DNA of 64,000 bases from Haliscomenobacter sp. (lineage in GTDB: Bacteria; Bacteroidota; Bacteroidia; Chitinophagales; Saprospiraceae). A program made the position numbers and the translations under genes. The notes under the pieces were generated by a model. The model was not told where the DNA came from and made no database searches. It saw nothing but the letters and a program-made list of their open reading frames with translations. This document shows positions 52,371 through 61,526 of this stretch, piece by piece (position 1 is the stretch's first letter; each line of letters begins with the position of its first letter). The stretch spans positions 62,001 through 126,000 of the forward strand of contig JADJHZ010000008.1 in assembly GCA_016707205.1 (NCBI GenBank), in the 5' to 3' direction.

Positions 52371-54464
52371 ATGATCGCTTATCTGATCAAAATCACCTTG
52401 TGCTGGAGCATCAGTTATGCAGGCTATGCGGCGTTGTTGCGGCACACGACCTTTTTCCAGCTCAACCGGTTCTATCTGCTGGGTACGTTCGTGCTCAGCC
52501 TGTTCATTCCCCTGTTACCCTGGACCAATGTGTTGCCCTGGCTCTATACCAACCCCGAATCACCCGCTGTGTATATGCTGCCCGTGGTGAGCGCCGCTCC
52601 GGAGAATATCCAGGCGCTCGTCCAGGCGGCGGCGCCCCGGACACCGGTTTGGCAGCAAGTACTTTGGAGCATTTATGCGCTGGGGGCCATCCTGTTCGTA
52701 TTTCGCCTGGGGCTGGCTCTATGGAAACTCTGGGCCTGGAGGAAGCAAGGGCAAAAAGAGTTTTATCCGGAATTCTGTCTGGTGCACACCGAAAAAACGG
52801 CCATGCCTTTCTCTTTTTTCCGTTGGCTCTACTGGCCCAGCCAAATGGAGGCCGGCGAACCGGAAAGCCGTCAGATCCTCGAGCACGAGATCGCGCACAT
52901 CCGCCAATGGCATAGTTTGGATCTGTTTATCGTTGAAGCCGTTTCCGCCCTGTTGTGGTTCCATCCGCTACCCCGTATGTATGGCATCGCCTTGCGAAAC
53001 GTGCACGAATACCTCGCCGATAAGGCCGCGCTTCGGCAGGGAAGCCGAAAAGGATACGGCCTGCTGCTGATCCGTCAGGCGTTGATGGGAAATACCTTTC
53101 CTTTGGTTCACAATTTTTCACCCGCACAATTAAAAAAGCGCATTAAAATGATGACAACACACCAAACCCGGCCCGGAGCTTTGCTCCGCTACGCCCTTCT
53201 TTTGCCGCTGCCCCTGCTTGCAGGCGCATGGTTTGCCAAACGAACGCCCGCTGTGCCACAGGAAAGCGCGAATTGGGAAACCCCGGCAGCTTACGTTTCT
53301 TCCGACTCCATGCCGGTGAAGCAGTTGAATTCCATTGTCGTTGTTGGCTATGGCGCCAAAAAAGAACAAAATGACACCATCCTGCCAACGGCCGAGGTGA
53401 TGCCCCAATTCTACAGCGACGATTGCATCGGCGTCACGAACGAAAAGGAAAAGCAAGCCTGCTCCATGAACGCGCTGATGAAACACCTGGGCAAAACCCT
53501 CGTATACCCGGAACTCGCCCGTAAGGAAAAAATCGAAGGCATGGTGGTCGTCAGCTTTGTCATCGATGAAGCCGGCAATGCCACCAACATAAAAGTGGTC
53601 AAAGACATTGGCGGCGGATGCGGCACCGAAGCGATGCGGGTCGTGGAAACCACCCGCTGGACGCCCGGCTTCAACCAGGGCAAACCGGTTAAGGTGGAAA
53701 TGAAACTCCCAATCAACTTCCGTCTGAGCCAGGAGAAAGCGGCGCCTACCCCACAACCTGCCCCTGCTCCGGCGCCTGAAACCTCTGCCGATGCGAACGA
53801 GATTTTTATGGTCGTAGAGGAAATGCCCGTATTCAGCGGCTGCGAAACGATCGCGGACCCAGATGAAAAGAAAAAATGCTCCGACCAGAAGCTATTTGAG
53901 TTCATCGCCCAAAATCTGAGATACCCCGTAATCGCACGTGACAATGGGGTGGAAGGCATCGTGGTCGTTGAGTTTATCATCGACAAAACGGGAGCCGTGA
54001 CGAAAAGCAAGATTTTAAAGGACATTGGCGCCGGTTGCGGCGAAGAAGCCCTCCGCGTCGTTGGCCTGATGCCCAAATGGACGCCGGGAATTCAGCGCGG
54101 ACGCCAGGTCAGCGTAGCTTTGCGTTTACCCGTGAAGTTTAAAGTTGCCGAACCTGCCGCCACCCCGCAGGTCACCCCTTCCGCCGATCCGGAGAAGCCC
54201 CTTCCGCTATCCGAGCTCAAGAACTTCTCCCTGAGCCCCAACCCGAGCAATGGCGTGTTCACCCTGCAATTCCAGCCAGAAGGGCAACCAGGCAGCGTAA
54301 CGGTTTTCAACCGGTGGGGACAGGAAATAGAACGCGTCCAGATTGGTAGTTCCTCCGGCCTATTCCAAAAAACTTTCAACCTGACCCAAAAGCCCAAGGG
54401 AGACTATCTTATTCTGGTCAAACAGAACGGCAAGGGATACACCGGAACCATACTCCTGCAATAG
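52371..54464 (+). CDS. BlaR1-like M56 peptidase with two TonB C-terminal domains
   Basis: 697 residues. Four membrane helices in the first 300 residues with the zinc motif HEIAHIRQWHS and the loop LRNVHEYLADKAAL characteristic of M56. A linker carries NSIVVVGYGAKKEQND, like the TonB-dependent-receptor plug signature of SusC. Two TonB C-terminal domains follow (YPELARKEKIEGMVVVSFVI and YPVIARDNGVEGIVVVEFII), each ended by a Cys-containing GGCGTEA/GAGCGEE turn. The last 80 residues resemble a type A sorting tail (LSPNPSNGVFTLQF, GDYLILVKQNGKG). Sensor and protease partner of the BlaI-like repressor; ligand unknown. Confidence 0.85.
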   Translation: MIAYLIKITLCWSISYAGYAALLRHTTFFQLNRFYLLGTFVLSLFIPLLPWTNVLPWLYTNPESPAVYMLPVVSAAPENIQALVQAAAPRTPVWQQVLWSIYALGAILFVFRLGLALWKLWAWRKQGQKEFYPEFCLVHTEKTAMPFSFFRWLYWPSQMEAGEPESRQILEHEIAHIRQWHSLDLFIVEAVSALLWFHPLPRMYGIALRNVHEYLADKAALRQGSRKGYGLLLIRQALMGNTFPLVHNFSPAQLKKRIKMMTTHQTRPGALLRYALLLPLPLLAGAWFAKRTPAVPQESANWETPAAYVSSDSMPVKQLNSIVVVGYGAKKEQNDTILPTAEVMPQFYSDDCIGVTNEKEKQACSMNALMKHLGKTLVYPELARKEKIEGMVVVSFVIDEAGNATNIKVVKDIGGGCGTEAMRVVETTRWTPGFNQGKPVKVEMKLPINFRLSQEKAAPTPQPAPAPAPETSADANEIFMVVEEMPVFSGCETIADPDEKKKCSDQKLFEFIAQNLRYPVIARDNGVEGIVVVEFIIDKTGAVTKSKILKDIGAGCGEEALRVVGLMPKWTPGIQRGRQVSVALRLPVKFKVAEPAATPQVTPSADPEKPLPLSELKNFSLSPNPSNGVFTLQFQPEGQPGSVTVFNRWGQEIERVQIGSSSGLFQKTFNLTQKPKGDYLILVKQNGKGYTGTILLQ

Positions 54465-54465
54465 A

Positions 54466-54500
54466 TGTGGTTGAGTGATTGAGTGATTGAGTGGTTGAGT
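54466..54500. repeat. Word-like repeat TTGAGTGA/TTGAGTGG
   Basis: Units of GATTGAGT/GGTTGAGT repeat four times directly after the M56 stop codon. The same type of words occurs at about 36639-36660. Confidence 0.75.
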
Positions 54501-54533
54501 ATATAGGAAGCAGCGTCCTGCCATGGCAGGGCA

Positions 54534-54914
54534 CTACCCCAAACGCACCTGGCTTAACAGAAAAGCCAGAACGATCGCCAAAGCCAGAATCCCGAGCCAC
54601 CAAAGTCCGGGGTTCTGGCTTTTTGCGTCCTCCGTTTGTCCGGTGCTATTTGCCGCATCCGAATAGAGGCCTTCCCCATCAGCCAGAATGGCCTTGGCAC
54701 GCACCAGATCTCCTTCCAGCACATGCAACCCGATGCTTGGCGAGGCCGAAGGCAGTTGCGTCGCGCTGATTGCATTGGACACGTAACAAGAAATGCCCGC
54801 ATCCCTGAGTCGGGCAGCAGCCACCTGTGCCTCAAAATCGAAATAGAAGTTTTGCACCACTGCCGTTCGGGCGTTGTGGCGCGCTAGTTCGTCGGAGTAG
54901 TCCAGGATGTCCAT
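54534..54914 (-). CDS. DUF2007-domain membrane protein
   Basis: 126 residues. DUF2007 (putative signal-transducing) domain: TAVVQNFYFDFEAQVAAARL, RDAGISCYVSN, IGLHVLEGDLVRAKAIL. A single C-terminal membrane helix (LWWLGILALAIVLAFLLS) anchors it. The domain is PII-like in fold; function not known. The start at 54914 is where the family begins; the upstream reading runs through a word-like repeat and a large palindrome. Confidence 0.82.
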   Translation of the reverse strand: MDILDYSDELARHNARTAVVQNFYFDFEAQVAAARLRDAGISCYVSNAISATQLPSASPSIGLHVLEGDLVRAKAILADGEGLYSDAANSTGQTEDAKSQNPGLWWLGILALAIVLAFLLSQVRLG

Positions 54915-54940
54915 GGTTAGACTGTTGTAGAGGATGTAAA

Positions 54941-54983
54941 GGGAGCAGGGAGCAGAGAAAAGAGAGCAGGGAGCAGGGAGCAG
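54941..54983. repeat. GGGAGCA heptamer array
   Basis: Interrupted run of GGGAGCA units (two, a break, then two more) in the gap 54915-55322, which otherwise holds a palindromic repeat and a second heptamer array but no gene. Confidence 0.8.
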
Positions 54984-55043
54984 TTTAAAATGGGGGGCTT
55001 CTTTGTTTACAAGCCATATGAAAAAAAATAGAATATGGCGTTC

Positions 55044-55126
55044 TCCCCCTTTGAAGGGGGCCGGGGGGATGAAACCTTTCAACTGCATCCCGGAAGTTTC
55101 ATCCCCCTAACCCCCTTCAAAGGGGA
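55044..55126. repeat. Large inverted repeat, REP-like
   Basis: Arms 55044-55075 and 55096-55126 are near-perfect complements of about 31 bp built from CCCTTTGAAGGGGG and GGGGGATGAAAC, with a 20-bp loop. Looks like a dispersed intergenic palindrome. Confidence 0.8.
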
Positions 55127-55272
55127 AAGTCCGTCGTCAGCCTTTGCCATGGGGTTAAGGAATGACGCCCACCCTATGGCAAGGATTTTGAGATAGCTTC
55201 TAAATAATTGACTATCCGTTAATTTTAATCAAAAAGCAAAGAATCTTGAACTGCCCCGAGGGCAGAGAGGAT

Positions 55273-55321
55273 GGCTCCCTGCTCCCTGCTCCCTGCTCCC
55301 TGCTCCCTAATCCCTGATCCC
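55273..55321. repeat. CTCCCTG heptamer array at the ferritin 3' end
   Basis: About five units of CTCCCTG plus degenerate ones (TAATCCC, TGATCCC), the complement of GGGAGCA. The array ends immediately before the ferritin stop codon. Confidence 0.82.
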
Positions 55322-55322
55322 T

Positions 55323-55847
55323 CTACTCTGTTTCCCCTCCTTCCCCAGCCGAGGTTTGCTGGTTGATCTGGTCCACTTCTCTATCGATGTAGTAGAGGCT
55401 GCGGGGGCCATCGCCGATAAGGCGGATGCGGTCGAGGATGCCGCGCATGAGGGCTTCCTCTTCGCGTTGTTCGTTGACATACCACTGAAGGAAGCTCAGG
55501 GTCGCATGGTCTTTTTCTTCATAGCTGAGCGCTACCAGGGTATTGATGGCCCGGGTGACTTTCTGCTCGTGTTCGTAGACTTGTTTGAAAAGGGACTGTA
55601 CGGAGTCGAACTCCAGGGCGGGTTGAGCAATCGATGGAGAGACGGCATGGCCGTCCACTTCGTTGATGTAGCGGAAAATCCGAAGCATATGCATGCGCTC
55701 CTCATCCGATTGCCGGTAAAGGAAGCTGGCGCATCCTTCCAATCCTTCCCGTTCGCACCAGGAAGCCATCGACAAGTACAAAAACGAGGCGTATCCTTCC
55801 AGCCCTATCTGCTCATTGAGGGCATTTTCCATTTTTTTCGAGATCAT
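55323..55847 (-). CDS. ftnA: Bacterial ferritin
   Basis: 174 residues. Non-haem ferritin forming a 24-mer iron store. Ferroxidase ligands are in place: Glu17 in QIGLEGYASF, Glu50 and His53 in SDEERMHMLR, Glu in HEQKVTRAIN and Gln/Glu in YVNEQREEEALM. The C-terminus is Glu/Gly-rich. Single gene by spacing on the minus strand. Confidence 0.93.
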   Translation of the reverse strand: MISKKMENALNEQIGLEGYASFLYLSMASWCEREGLEGCASFLYRQSDEERMHMLRIFRYINEVDGHAVSPSIAQPALEFDSVQSLFKQVYEHEQKVTRAINTLVALSYEEKDHATLSFLQWYVNEQREEEALMRGILDRIRLIGDGPRSLYYIDREVDQINQQTSAGEGGETE

Positions 55848-55892
55848 ATCTATGTGTGTTTATGGTTTGCCGTTGAGGTGCGGGGTACGCGT

Positions 55893-57101
55893 TCACGCCA
55901 CGAAGGCAATTCCGAAAGCCAAAACGGCTATAATCAGGCCGTACATGAAGACATTATAACTAATTCGCAAGAGACGGTACTTTTTTGCCAGCACGACACC
56001 CAGAAAATAGAGATCGCGGGTCATGGAGCTGTACAGGAAGTCGCTGTCTTTGATCATTTCCATTACGCCCCAATGGTAATCCTCAACAGACATTTCGTAG
56101 AAGTTGCCAAAAAAAAGGAGATTGGACTTCCGTTTGAGGATATCTTCTTTGGTGTAGGAGCCTTTGGTTACCTGGGGGCGGGAGGCGAGGATGGCAAAAA
56201 CCAGGGTGGTCAGACAAACCGACAATAAAACGAAGGTTGGGATAATTAGGCGGAGGTCGGAGCCCAGTTTGGGAACCAGGCTGGAAATGACAATAGAAAT
56301 GATGATCCCGTTGATACTGAGCATGATATTGGCCTTGTTATCGGCGATGGTGCTCAGGTTGGTATGGGAGCGATAGGTGGTGCGGAACATCGTTTCTACG
56401 CCTCTCCCCAGGTTAAGTTCTTTGACCTCCAGGTCTTTCTTATTCTTTTTTTTCTTCTTCTTTTTGCCTTGTTCCTCCCATTCGCCTTCCTGAGGCTGAA
56501 TGCGTTGCTGGTATTTGCGCAACTGCTTGATATTTTTCTGCTTTGTTGCGTCAAAGAGCTGCATGGCAACGTCGGTATGGAAGCGGTGCCCCAGCATAAA
56601 GTCCAGTTCAAACTGCACCCAGTCTTCTTCCGGCATAAAATTGCGCCGGGTCATGAGCAGTTCCTGCCGCACCCGGCTGCAGCGGTCCCAGTAGAGTTCG
56701 CTTCCCAGGTGGCTGTAATCGGCATCGCGGATCAATTGCTCCAGCAGATCGTCGGGCTCAAAAAACCGTTGCGTAGCTAAAATAAGGGATTCAACTTTTC
56801 GGATCGAAGTCTCGGGGGCCTTTTCACTTTCGAGAAAGGTGCGAGCGATGGTGGCGCTGCGCATTTCATGGCCTTCGGCGCCCTGGTTGAATCCGGTGTC
56901 GTGAAACCAGGCCGCCAGCTCAAGCAGTTCTATATCCAGAGCAGAAAGCTGGTGCATTTGCCCCAAACGCCTCGAAGCTTCTACAACGTCGCGAACGTGC
57001 TGAACGTTGTGGTACAGGTACTGCTCCCCCACTTCGTCTTTGTAAAAAGCCTCCACGAATTGTTCGGCCTTGGCCGTGAAAGACGGTGCTGGTTGTTCCA
57101 T
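55893..57101 (-). CDS. HD-domain phosphohydrolase fused to Pycsar-type membrane effector (DUF5706)
   Basis: 402 residues. N-terminal HD domain with metal residues His31/His35 in YHNVQHVRDVV, His67-Asp68 in AAWFHDTGF, His78 and a late Asp in IRDADYSHLG; HD enzymes hydrolyse phosphoesters, often cyclic nucleotides. A Lys-rich linker (about residues 213-222) precedes a C-terminal PycTM/DUF5706 domain: YRSHTNLSTIADNKANIMLS is its hallmark, with three or more membrane helices (near 255, 285 and 385). Known PycTM proteins are membrane effectors of cyclic-pyrimidine anti-phage signalling. No cyclase gene is adjacent. A hairpin occupies the 69-bp gap upstream. Confidence 0.85.
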   Translation of the reverse strand: MEQPAPSFTAKAEQFVEAFYKDEVGEQYLYHNVQHVRDVVEASRRLGQMHQLSALDIELLELAAWFHDTGFNQGAEGHEMRSATIARTFLESEKAPETSIRKVESLILATQRFFEPDDLLEQLIRDADYSHLGSELYWDRCSRVRQELLMTRRNFMPEEDWVQFELDFMLGHRFHTDVAMQLFDATKQKNIKQLRKYQQRIQPQEGEWEEQGKKKKKKKNKKDLEVKELNLGRGVETMFRTTYRSHTNLSTIADNKANIMLSINGIIISIVISSLVPKLGSDLRLIIPTFVLLSVCLTTLVFAILASRPQVTKGSYTKEDILKRKSNLLFFGNFYEMSVEDYHWGVMEMIKDSDFLYSSMTRDLYFLGVVLAKKYRLLRISYNVFMYGLIIAVLAFGIAFVA

Positions 57102-57106
57102 AGTCG

Positions 57107-57164
57107 TTTTGCTTCGTCGGCAAATTACAAAATAGGATGCAGAAAAATCCTCCGACGAGCAAAA
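57107..57164 (-). promoter_or_regulatory. Two-tier hairpin in the gap before the HD-Pycsar gene
   Basis: On the minus strand TTTTGCTCGTCGG (57164-57152) pairs with CCGACGAAGCAAAA (57120-57107), 13 bp with one bulged base. An inner AGGAT/ATCCT stem sits in the loop. The right arm ends 5 bp before the ATG. Without a U-tract it could be an operator, attenuator or leaky terminator of the upstream surface-protein gene. Confidence 0.6.
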
Positions 57165-57170
57165 AGCTTG

Positions 57171-60100
57171 CTATTCGATAAACAGCACTTTTTGAGACTG
57201 CCATTGCCCCATAGCACGTACCGTTAAGATATACAGCCCAGGTCCGGGAACTTGGCTTCGTTCAATCGTCCAGGTATGCGTACCGGCGTAAAACCGCTCC
57301 TGAAGCTGAGCGCAAACCCTTCCCCAGGAATCGCGTAGTTCCAGGTAAGCTTCTCCTTCCCGAGGCAACGTCCATTGCACCGTCGTGAACGCCCCTGCCG
57401 GATTGGGTACGGGAGGCAACAAGACAAGGCGATCTACCAGAGCGGAATGGTAGTCCAATGCCAAAGGCTTGGTTTCATACCCGGATAGGTTTTCCAGATA
57501 CGCTTCCGGGGATATCCCTCTTTGGTCCAAACGCAGCGCCCGGGAAAGCGGCGCCGCTTGTACCGCCCGGAGTTTAAGGGTCAAAAGGGGCGGAACAGAA
57601 CCCCCGGGGAGGTCCAGGATATTGGAATACCCCGCATCCCAACTCAGATTTAAGGTTTCTGAATTTCCCTCCGTCCATAGAATATGATTCTGGTCAGCCA
57701 ACCCAAACTCAATCCCGGAAATCTCCACAAAATGAGGATCGGCCTGAAGCGTGAATTGAAGGCCCTTTATTCGATCCGGTGCGCCGAGATATACCGGAAC
57801 GAGGACTTCCTCGCCCGGACTGAGCATCCGATCCGGTATCGTCAAAAGCGCCGGCTTGACGGCCGATCGCGGTTCCAGCCCCGGCCCGTTGCCTTTGAAC
57901 GCGGGAGCGCTTCCGTTGACGTCGCCGAGTTTGACCGCGACGAAATCGGCATCCGCAACGGGTCCTTCCAGGTCGTTAAAGTTGATTACTTCCGGGAAAG
58001 CCGGTTTCCATGGGCTTTGCGGGTTGGCAAAAACAAAGTCTGCCGGAACGAAGCGCCAGCTTTTTCCATGCGAGAAATCCCGCTCCACGCCGAGGATCAC
58101 CTTGCGCATCTGGATCAGATCCTGGGTGGTCAGAGAGCCGGATAAATTGACATCGGCTGCGAGCAACTGGTACGGGGAGGCGAGCTTCTTATTTCCCAGG
58201 ATGTGTTGCGTTACCAGAATGAGATCGAAGGTCGTCACCCCGCTATTGGCCGGCTCCGTCCGGCTCGGCGTAACCGAGTAATCGTACCCTTGTTTCAAGC
58301 CGGGTAGAGCAAACGCCCCATCGCCGTTGGTCACCGTGTTAGCCACCTTCGCCCCGCTCAACGTAAGGTAAACGCCGGGTAAGGGCTTACCCAATTCGCC
58401 GGCGACGACTCCGGATAGCGGAAAATCAGCATTGGCGGAAGATGCGGTATCGCATAAGCGGAACTGTTCGTCCTGGACCAGGATATAGGTTTTACAGAAA
58501 CTGTGGTTCGGGCCTCCCAGCGTCCCGTTGGGTTGAGGCGCGTGCGGATTGTAGGCATTGTCCCAGGCGTGGACTTCCACCGGGAGGTAACCCAGGTCCT
58601 TGCAGGTCAGTACCAGCGAGGTTTTTGTAATATCCGCCGGTTCTCCTTCCCGGTTTATGGAATACCGCACCGGATTGGAACAGGTTTCGATCGCCGACTT
58701 GACTACGTCCCCAACCCAGACCGTTGCCGCCCCTTTGTCGGGAATGCGATCCCCATCCACGTCCATCCCTGCCGGAACCGGCATAAGCTGGGTGGAAAGG
58801 CCATGGTAACAGATCGGAGAGGGATCATTGCAATCTACGATGCGCACCCGCACATCGGAAGTCGCCACATTTTTGCAGTCATCGATCACCTTGATTTCGA
58901 TGACGTATTCCCCGACCGGCAAAATCCCGGAAAACAGGTATTTGGGGAATCGCCCATACAATTCCCAATCGGTTTCGCTGTAATTGTAATATTCGGTAAT
59001 CGCTTCCTTAATCCGGGTAGTAATCTCTACCTGGGGGCTACACACTTCCCGAATGCCCACCGACAGGAAGAATTCAGAGGTGCAATCCGGCCGGTCGGCG
59101 CAAACGGTGATTTCTTTTTCTGTTAGGATTTGTGGAGGAATATCGTCGAATACCTTGATTACCTGAGTGTACTGCCAATACCCTCTGGACCGGATGGAGG
59201 GGTCCATATGGCTGTTTTTCCAATACCCCTGGGGGTTGGTCAGCCCATCACAGGAACTCCCCTTGACCCCTGCTGCAGGGTTTTGATTCTGCTCGTTGGC
59301 ATCGGCATCGTAGTACGCCGTCTCATCGGGCCGGACGATCACCCAAACGTCCTTATCTCCGGGGATGCCGTTGCAATCGGCATCCCGGGGCACGATCACC
59401 GGGTCGCTGGTTCCATCGTACTCGCACCAGTTAATGACATCGTAGGTTCGGAAGATTTTGTAACACGCTTCTCCATCCGATTCGTATCGTTTGTCGCGCA
59501 CGCTCACTACCACATTATCGCAGCCCAGTTCATCGGTCAGGATCGAATCCGGTTTGGGGTCGGCGCAATGATCTTCGAAATCCTCCGGGAACTTGATCGT
59601 ATAATTATGCGCAGGGAGCACGGAGATCCGTTGCTCGCAAAGGCTGGCAGAGGCGTTTCCGCTGCCGTCCAGGGCTCTGAATTTCCGTTTAATCGTTCCA
59701 ACTCCGCAATGATCCAGCTTGATTTCCGGGGGAAGCGCCTGGAAATAGACGTCGCAATTGTCGGCAACTTCCGGGACGCCAAAATAGCGGGCCAGGGAAG
59801 CACTATCCGAAAGATCCAATGCGAAGGGAAGGTCCAGGCAACTAACTGCAGTATCTTTTGGTGGGAAACACTCGGGAGCGATTTTGTCTTCAATCACTGC
59901 TTTGGTCCAGCAAACATTGGTATTTCCAGCGGCGTCGGTGGCCCGGAGTTCTACGGTAACGGATTTTCCCAGATCGCAGCAGGAAAAAACCACGAAATCG
60001 CCCCAGGGGCTAAATCCGGGCTTTTTGGGGGTACAGGAAAGGGAATCGTAATCGATGGACCTTCGAATCTCCAGGCGCGCCAGAGAACAATTGTCTTTGC

Positions 60101-61526
60101 TACCCTCATCCACCTCCCGGGTATAAAGGAAGCCATACCCCTGGTTATCCAGGGATACCCGGATGGAGTCGTCACAAATAGCCACCGGGCTAATTTTATC
60201 TTCGACGCAGACTACGCAATGGATGTTGGCTTCGTTATCGCAATCGTCCCGCACCTTGTATTTGATCCGGTGGCAGCCGGCGGGTATGCCGGTCACGATG
60301 CGGGATTTGGCCGAAAAGGGAGTCACCGCGAGCAATACCGAATCGGTTACCTGAGCTAAGCCTCCAGGAGTAAGCGTCCAACGGAGGGTGTCCTGCCAGA
60401 TCTCAGCCGACCAGGCATAGGGAGAGCACGCATCGGATACCTGGGGCGCGGGAATCTCCAGAGCGGCTCTGCAATCAAAAGGAGAAGTGGAGGCCCGCAA
60501 CGTATCTCCTTTTACCAGAGGGCAACTCACCACCGGAGGTTTGATGTCCCCGATCTTGATGAGTTGTTCCAGAATACGGGTCCGGCCTCTACACCAATCC
60601 AGTATTTTCCAGCGCCGGATAATCTTATAGGCATCCTCGCAAATCGGAAACCGCTGGTCGGTGTAATCGGCGGAAAAACCGCAGGCTCCGCCGGGGGTCA
60701 GGAACGTCGTATCTCCAAGGTCGTTGATCACGTAGGGGTAACCGGTGACTTCCGGAGACACATTTCCCGCTTCGTCGAGCTTAAATTGGCGGTTCTGGTC
60801 GCAGCCGGCGTCGAGTTCGATCTTTGGATTAAACAGGATCTCATTAAGGGCAGGACGTACAAGGGTGATGCGCTGAACCCCGTCCGCTTTATTCCCAAAA
60901 CGGTCGAAAGCGGTAAAAATCCGGAGGATTACCAGCGAATCACAATTATTGTCGTACGCAATTTCATCCCGAAACCTGGTCAGCGTATCGGTTCTTTCGC
61001 TGCAATTATCTTTCACCAAAGCTTTCCCGGCAATTTCCAGACTTTTCGGCTGGTTGAGAAAAACCTCCCGTGCAAAGCAGAAACTATCCAGTTTCAGGTC
61101 GGCAGGCGGGGTAATTACAGGCGGGGTTTTATCCTCGGCGATCACAACGCCCCAGCAGGGAGAAAACGACGTGCAGGCCGATGAATTGGTAAGAAGCACC
61201 GTATATTTAAAAACGCCTGGGCCATCGATCATAGGGCCGTTCAATGGGTTGGAATCATCCACCACCACCGTGAAATCCGAAGCCCCGGCACAATCCGTAA
61301 AAGTCCCTTTCAAAACGATTCCGGGAGAACACAGGAACTGGCAGGCATCGTCGAGGGTCACATGTACGGTATCCACGCAAGTGAAATCACCTGCCTGTGC
61401 CGATCGCTCCACCAGGCCCTTTGAGAGCGCATTGAATTTCTCTGCAAAAGACCCGAAGGGCGCCCTCAGCCAACTGCCTAAGCCCAGCAGAAAGACAATT
61501 GGAAAAAATGCAGCAAGCTTGTTCAT
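57171..61526 (-). CDS. Large surface protein: HYR-like domains, dockerin/cohesin-like module and T9SS tail
   Basis: 1,451 residues, intact. Signal peptide (about residues 1-25). Seven or so Cys-rich Ig domains, many ending in HYR-type motifs (EDKTPPVITPP, GDIKPPVVSCP, EDKISPVAICD, EDKIAPECFPP, FDDIPPQILT). A carboxypeptidase-regulatory-like domain (GKPLPGVYLTLSGAK), a dockerin-type calcium unit (LLAADVNLSGSLTTQDLIQM), a cohesin-like domain (SPGEEVLVPVYLGAPDRIKG), and a type A sorting tail (PPVPNPAGAFTTVQW to GPGLYILTVRAM). Probably a surface adhesin or scaffold. Its 3' module is paralogous to that of the gene at 62764. The hairpin before the HD-Pycsar gene follows 7 bp after its stop. Confidence 0.87.
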   Translation of the reverse strand: MNKLAAFFPIVFLLGLGSWLRAPFGSFAEKFNALSKGLVERSAQAGDFTCVDTVHVTLDDACQFLCSPGIVLKGTFTDCAGASDFTVVVDDSNPLNGPMIDGPGVFKYTVLLTNSSACTSFSPCWGVVIAEDKTPPVITPPADLKLDSFCFAREVFLNQPKSLEIAGKALVKDNCSERTDTLTRFRDEIAYDNNCDSLVILRIFTAFDRFGNKADGVQRITLVRPALNEILFNPKIELDAGCDQNRQFKLDEAGNVSPEVTGYPYVINDLGDTTFLTPGGACGFSADYTDQRFPICEDAYKIIRRWKILDWCRGRTRILEQLIKIGDIKPPVVSCPLVKGDTLRASTSPFDCRAALEIPAPQVSDACSPYAWSAEIWQDTLRWTLTPGGLAQVTDSVLLAVTPFSAKSRIVTGIPAGCHRIKYKVRDDCDNEANIHCVVCVEDKISPVAICDDSIRVSLDNQGYGFLYTREVDEGSKDNCSLARLEIRRSIDYDSLSCTPKKPGFSPWGDFVVFSCCDLGKSVTVELRATDAAGNTNVCWTKAVIEDKIAPECFPPKDTAVSCLDLPFALDLSDSASLARYFGVPEVADNCDVYFQALPPEIKLDHCGVGTIKRKFRALDGSGNASASLCEQRISVLPAHNYTIKFPEDFEDHCADPKPDSILTDELGCDNVVVSVRDKRYESDGEACYKIFRTYDVINWCEYDGTSDPVIVPRDADCNGIPGDKDVWVIVRPDETAYYDADANEQNQNPAAGVKGSSCDGLTNPQGYWKNSHMDPSIRSRGYWQYTQVIKVFDDIPPQILTEKEITVCADRPDCTSEFFLSVGIREVCSPQVEITTRIKEAITEYYNYSETDWELYGRFPKYLFSGILPVGEYVIEIKVIDDCKNVATSDVRVRIVDCNDPSPICYHGLSTQLMPVPAGMDVDGDRIPDKGAATVWVGDVVKSAIETCSNPVRYSINREGEPADITKTSLVLTCKDLGYLPVEVHAWDNAYNPHAPQPNGTLGGPNHSFCKTYILVQDEQFRLCDTASSANADFPLSGVVAGELGKPLPGVYLTLSGAKVANTVTNGDGAFALPGLKQGYDYSVTPSRTEPANSGVTTFDLILVTQHILGNKKLASPYQLLAADVNLSGSLTTQDLIQMRKVILGVERDFSHGKSWRFVPADFVFANPQSPWKPAFPEVINFNDLEGPVADADFVAVKLGDVNGSAPAFKGNGPGLEPRSAVKPALLTIPDRMLSPGEEVLVPVYLGAPDRIKGLQFTLQADPHFVEISGIEFGLADQNHILWTEGNSETLNLSWDAGYSNILDLPGGSVPPLLTLKLRAVQAAPLSRALRLDQRGISPEAYLENLSGYETKPLALDYHSALVDRLVLLPPVPNPAGAFTTVQWTLPREGEAYLELRDSWGRVCAQLQERFYAGTHTWTIERSQVPGPGLYILTVRAMGQWQSQKVLFIE

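Noticed and set aside
59130..60359. 409-codon open frame on the plus strand
   Set aside because: Antisense of the 1,451-residue surface protein, which carries signal peptide, HYR motifs and sorting tail; the plus-strand translation has no recognisable features.
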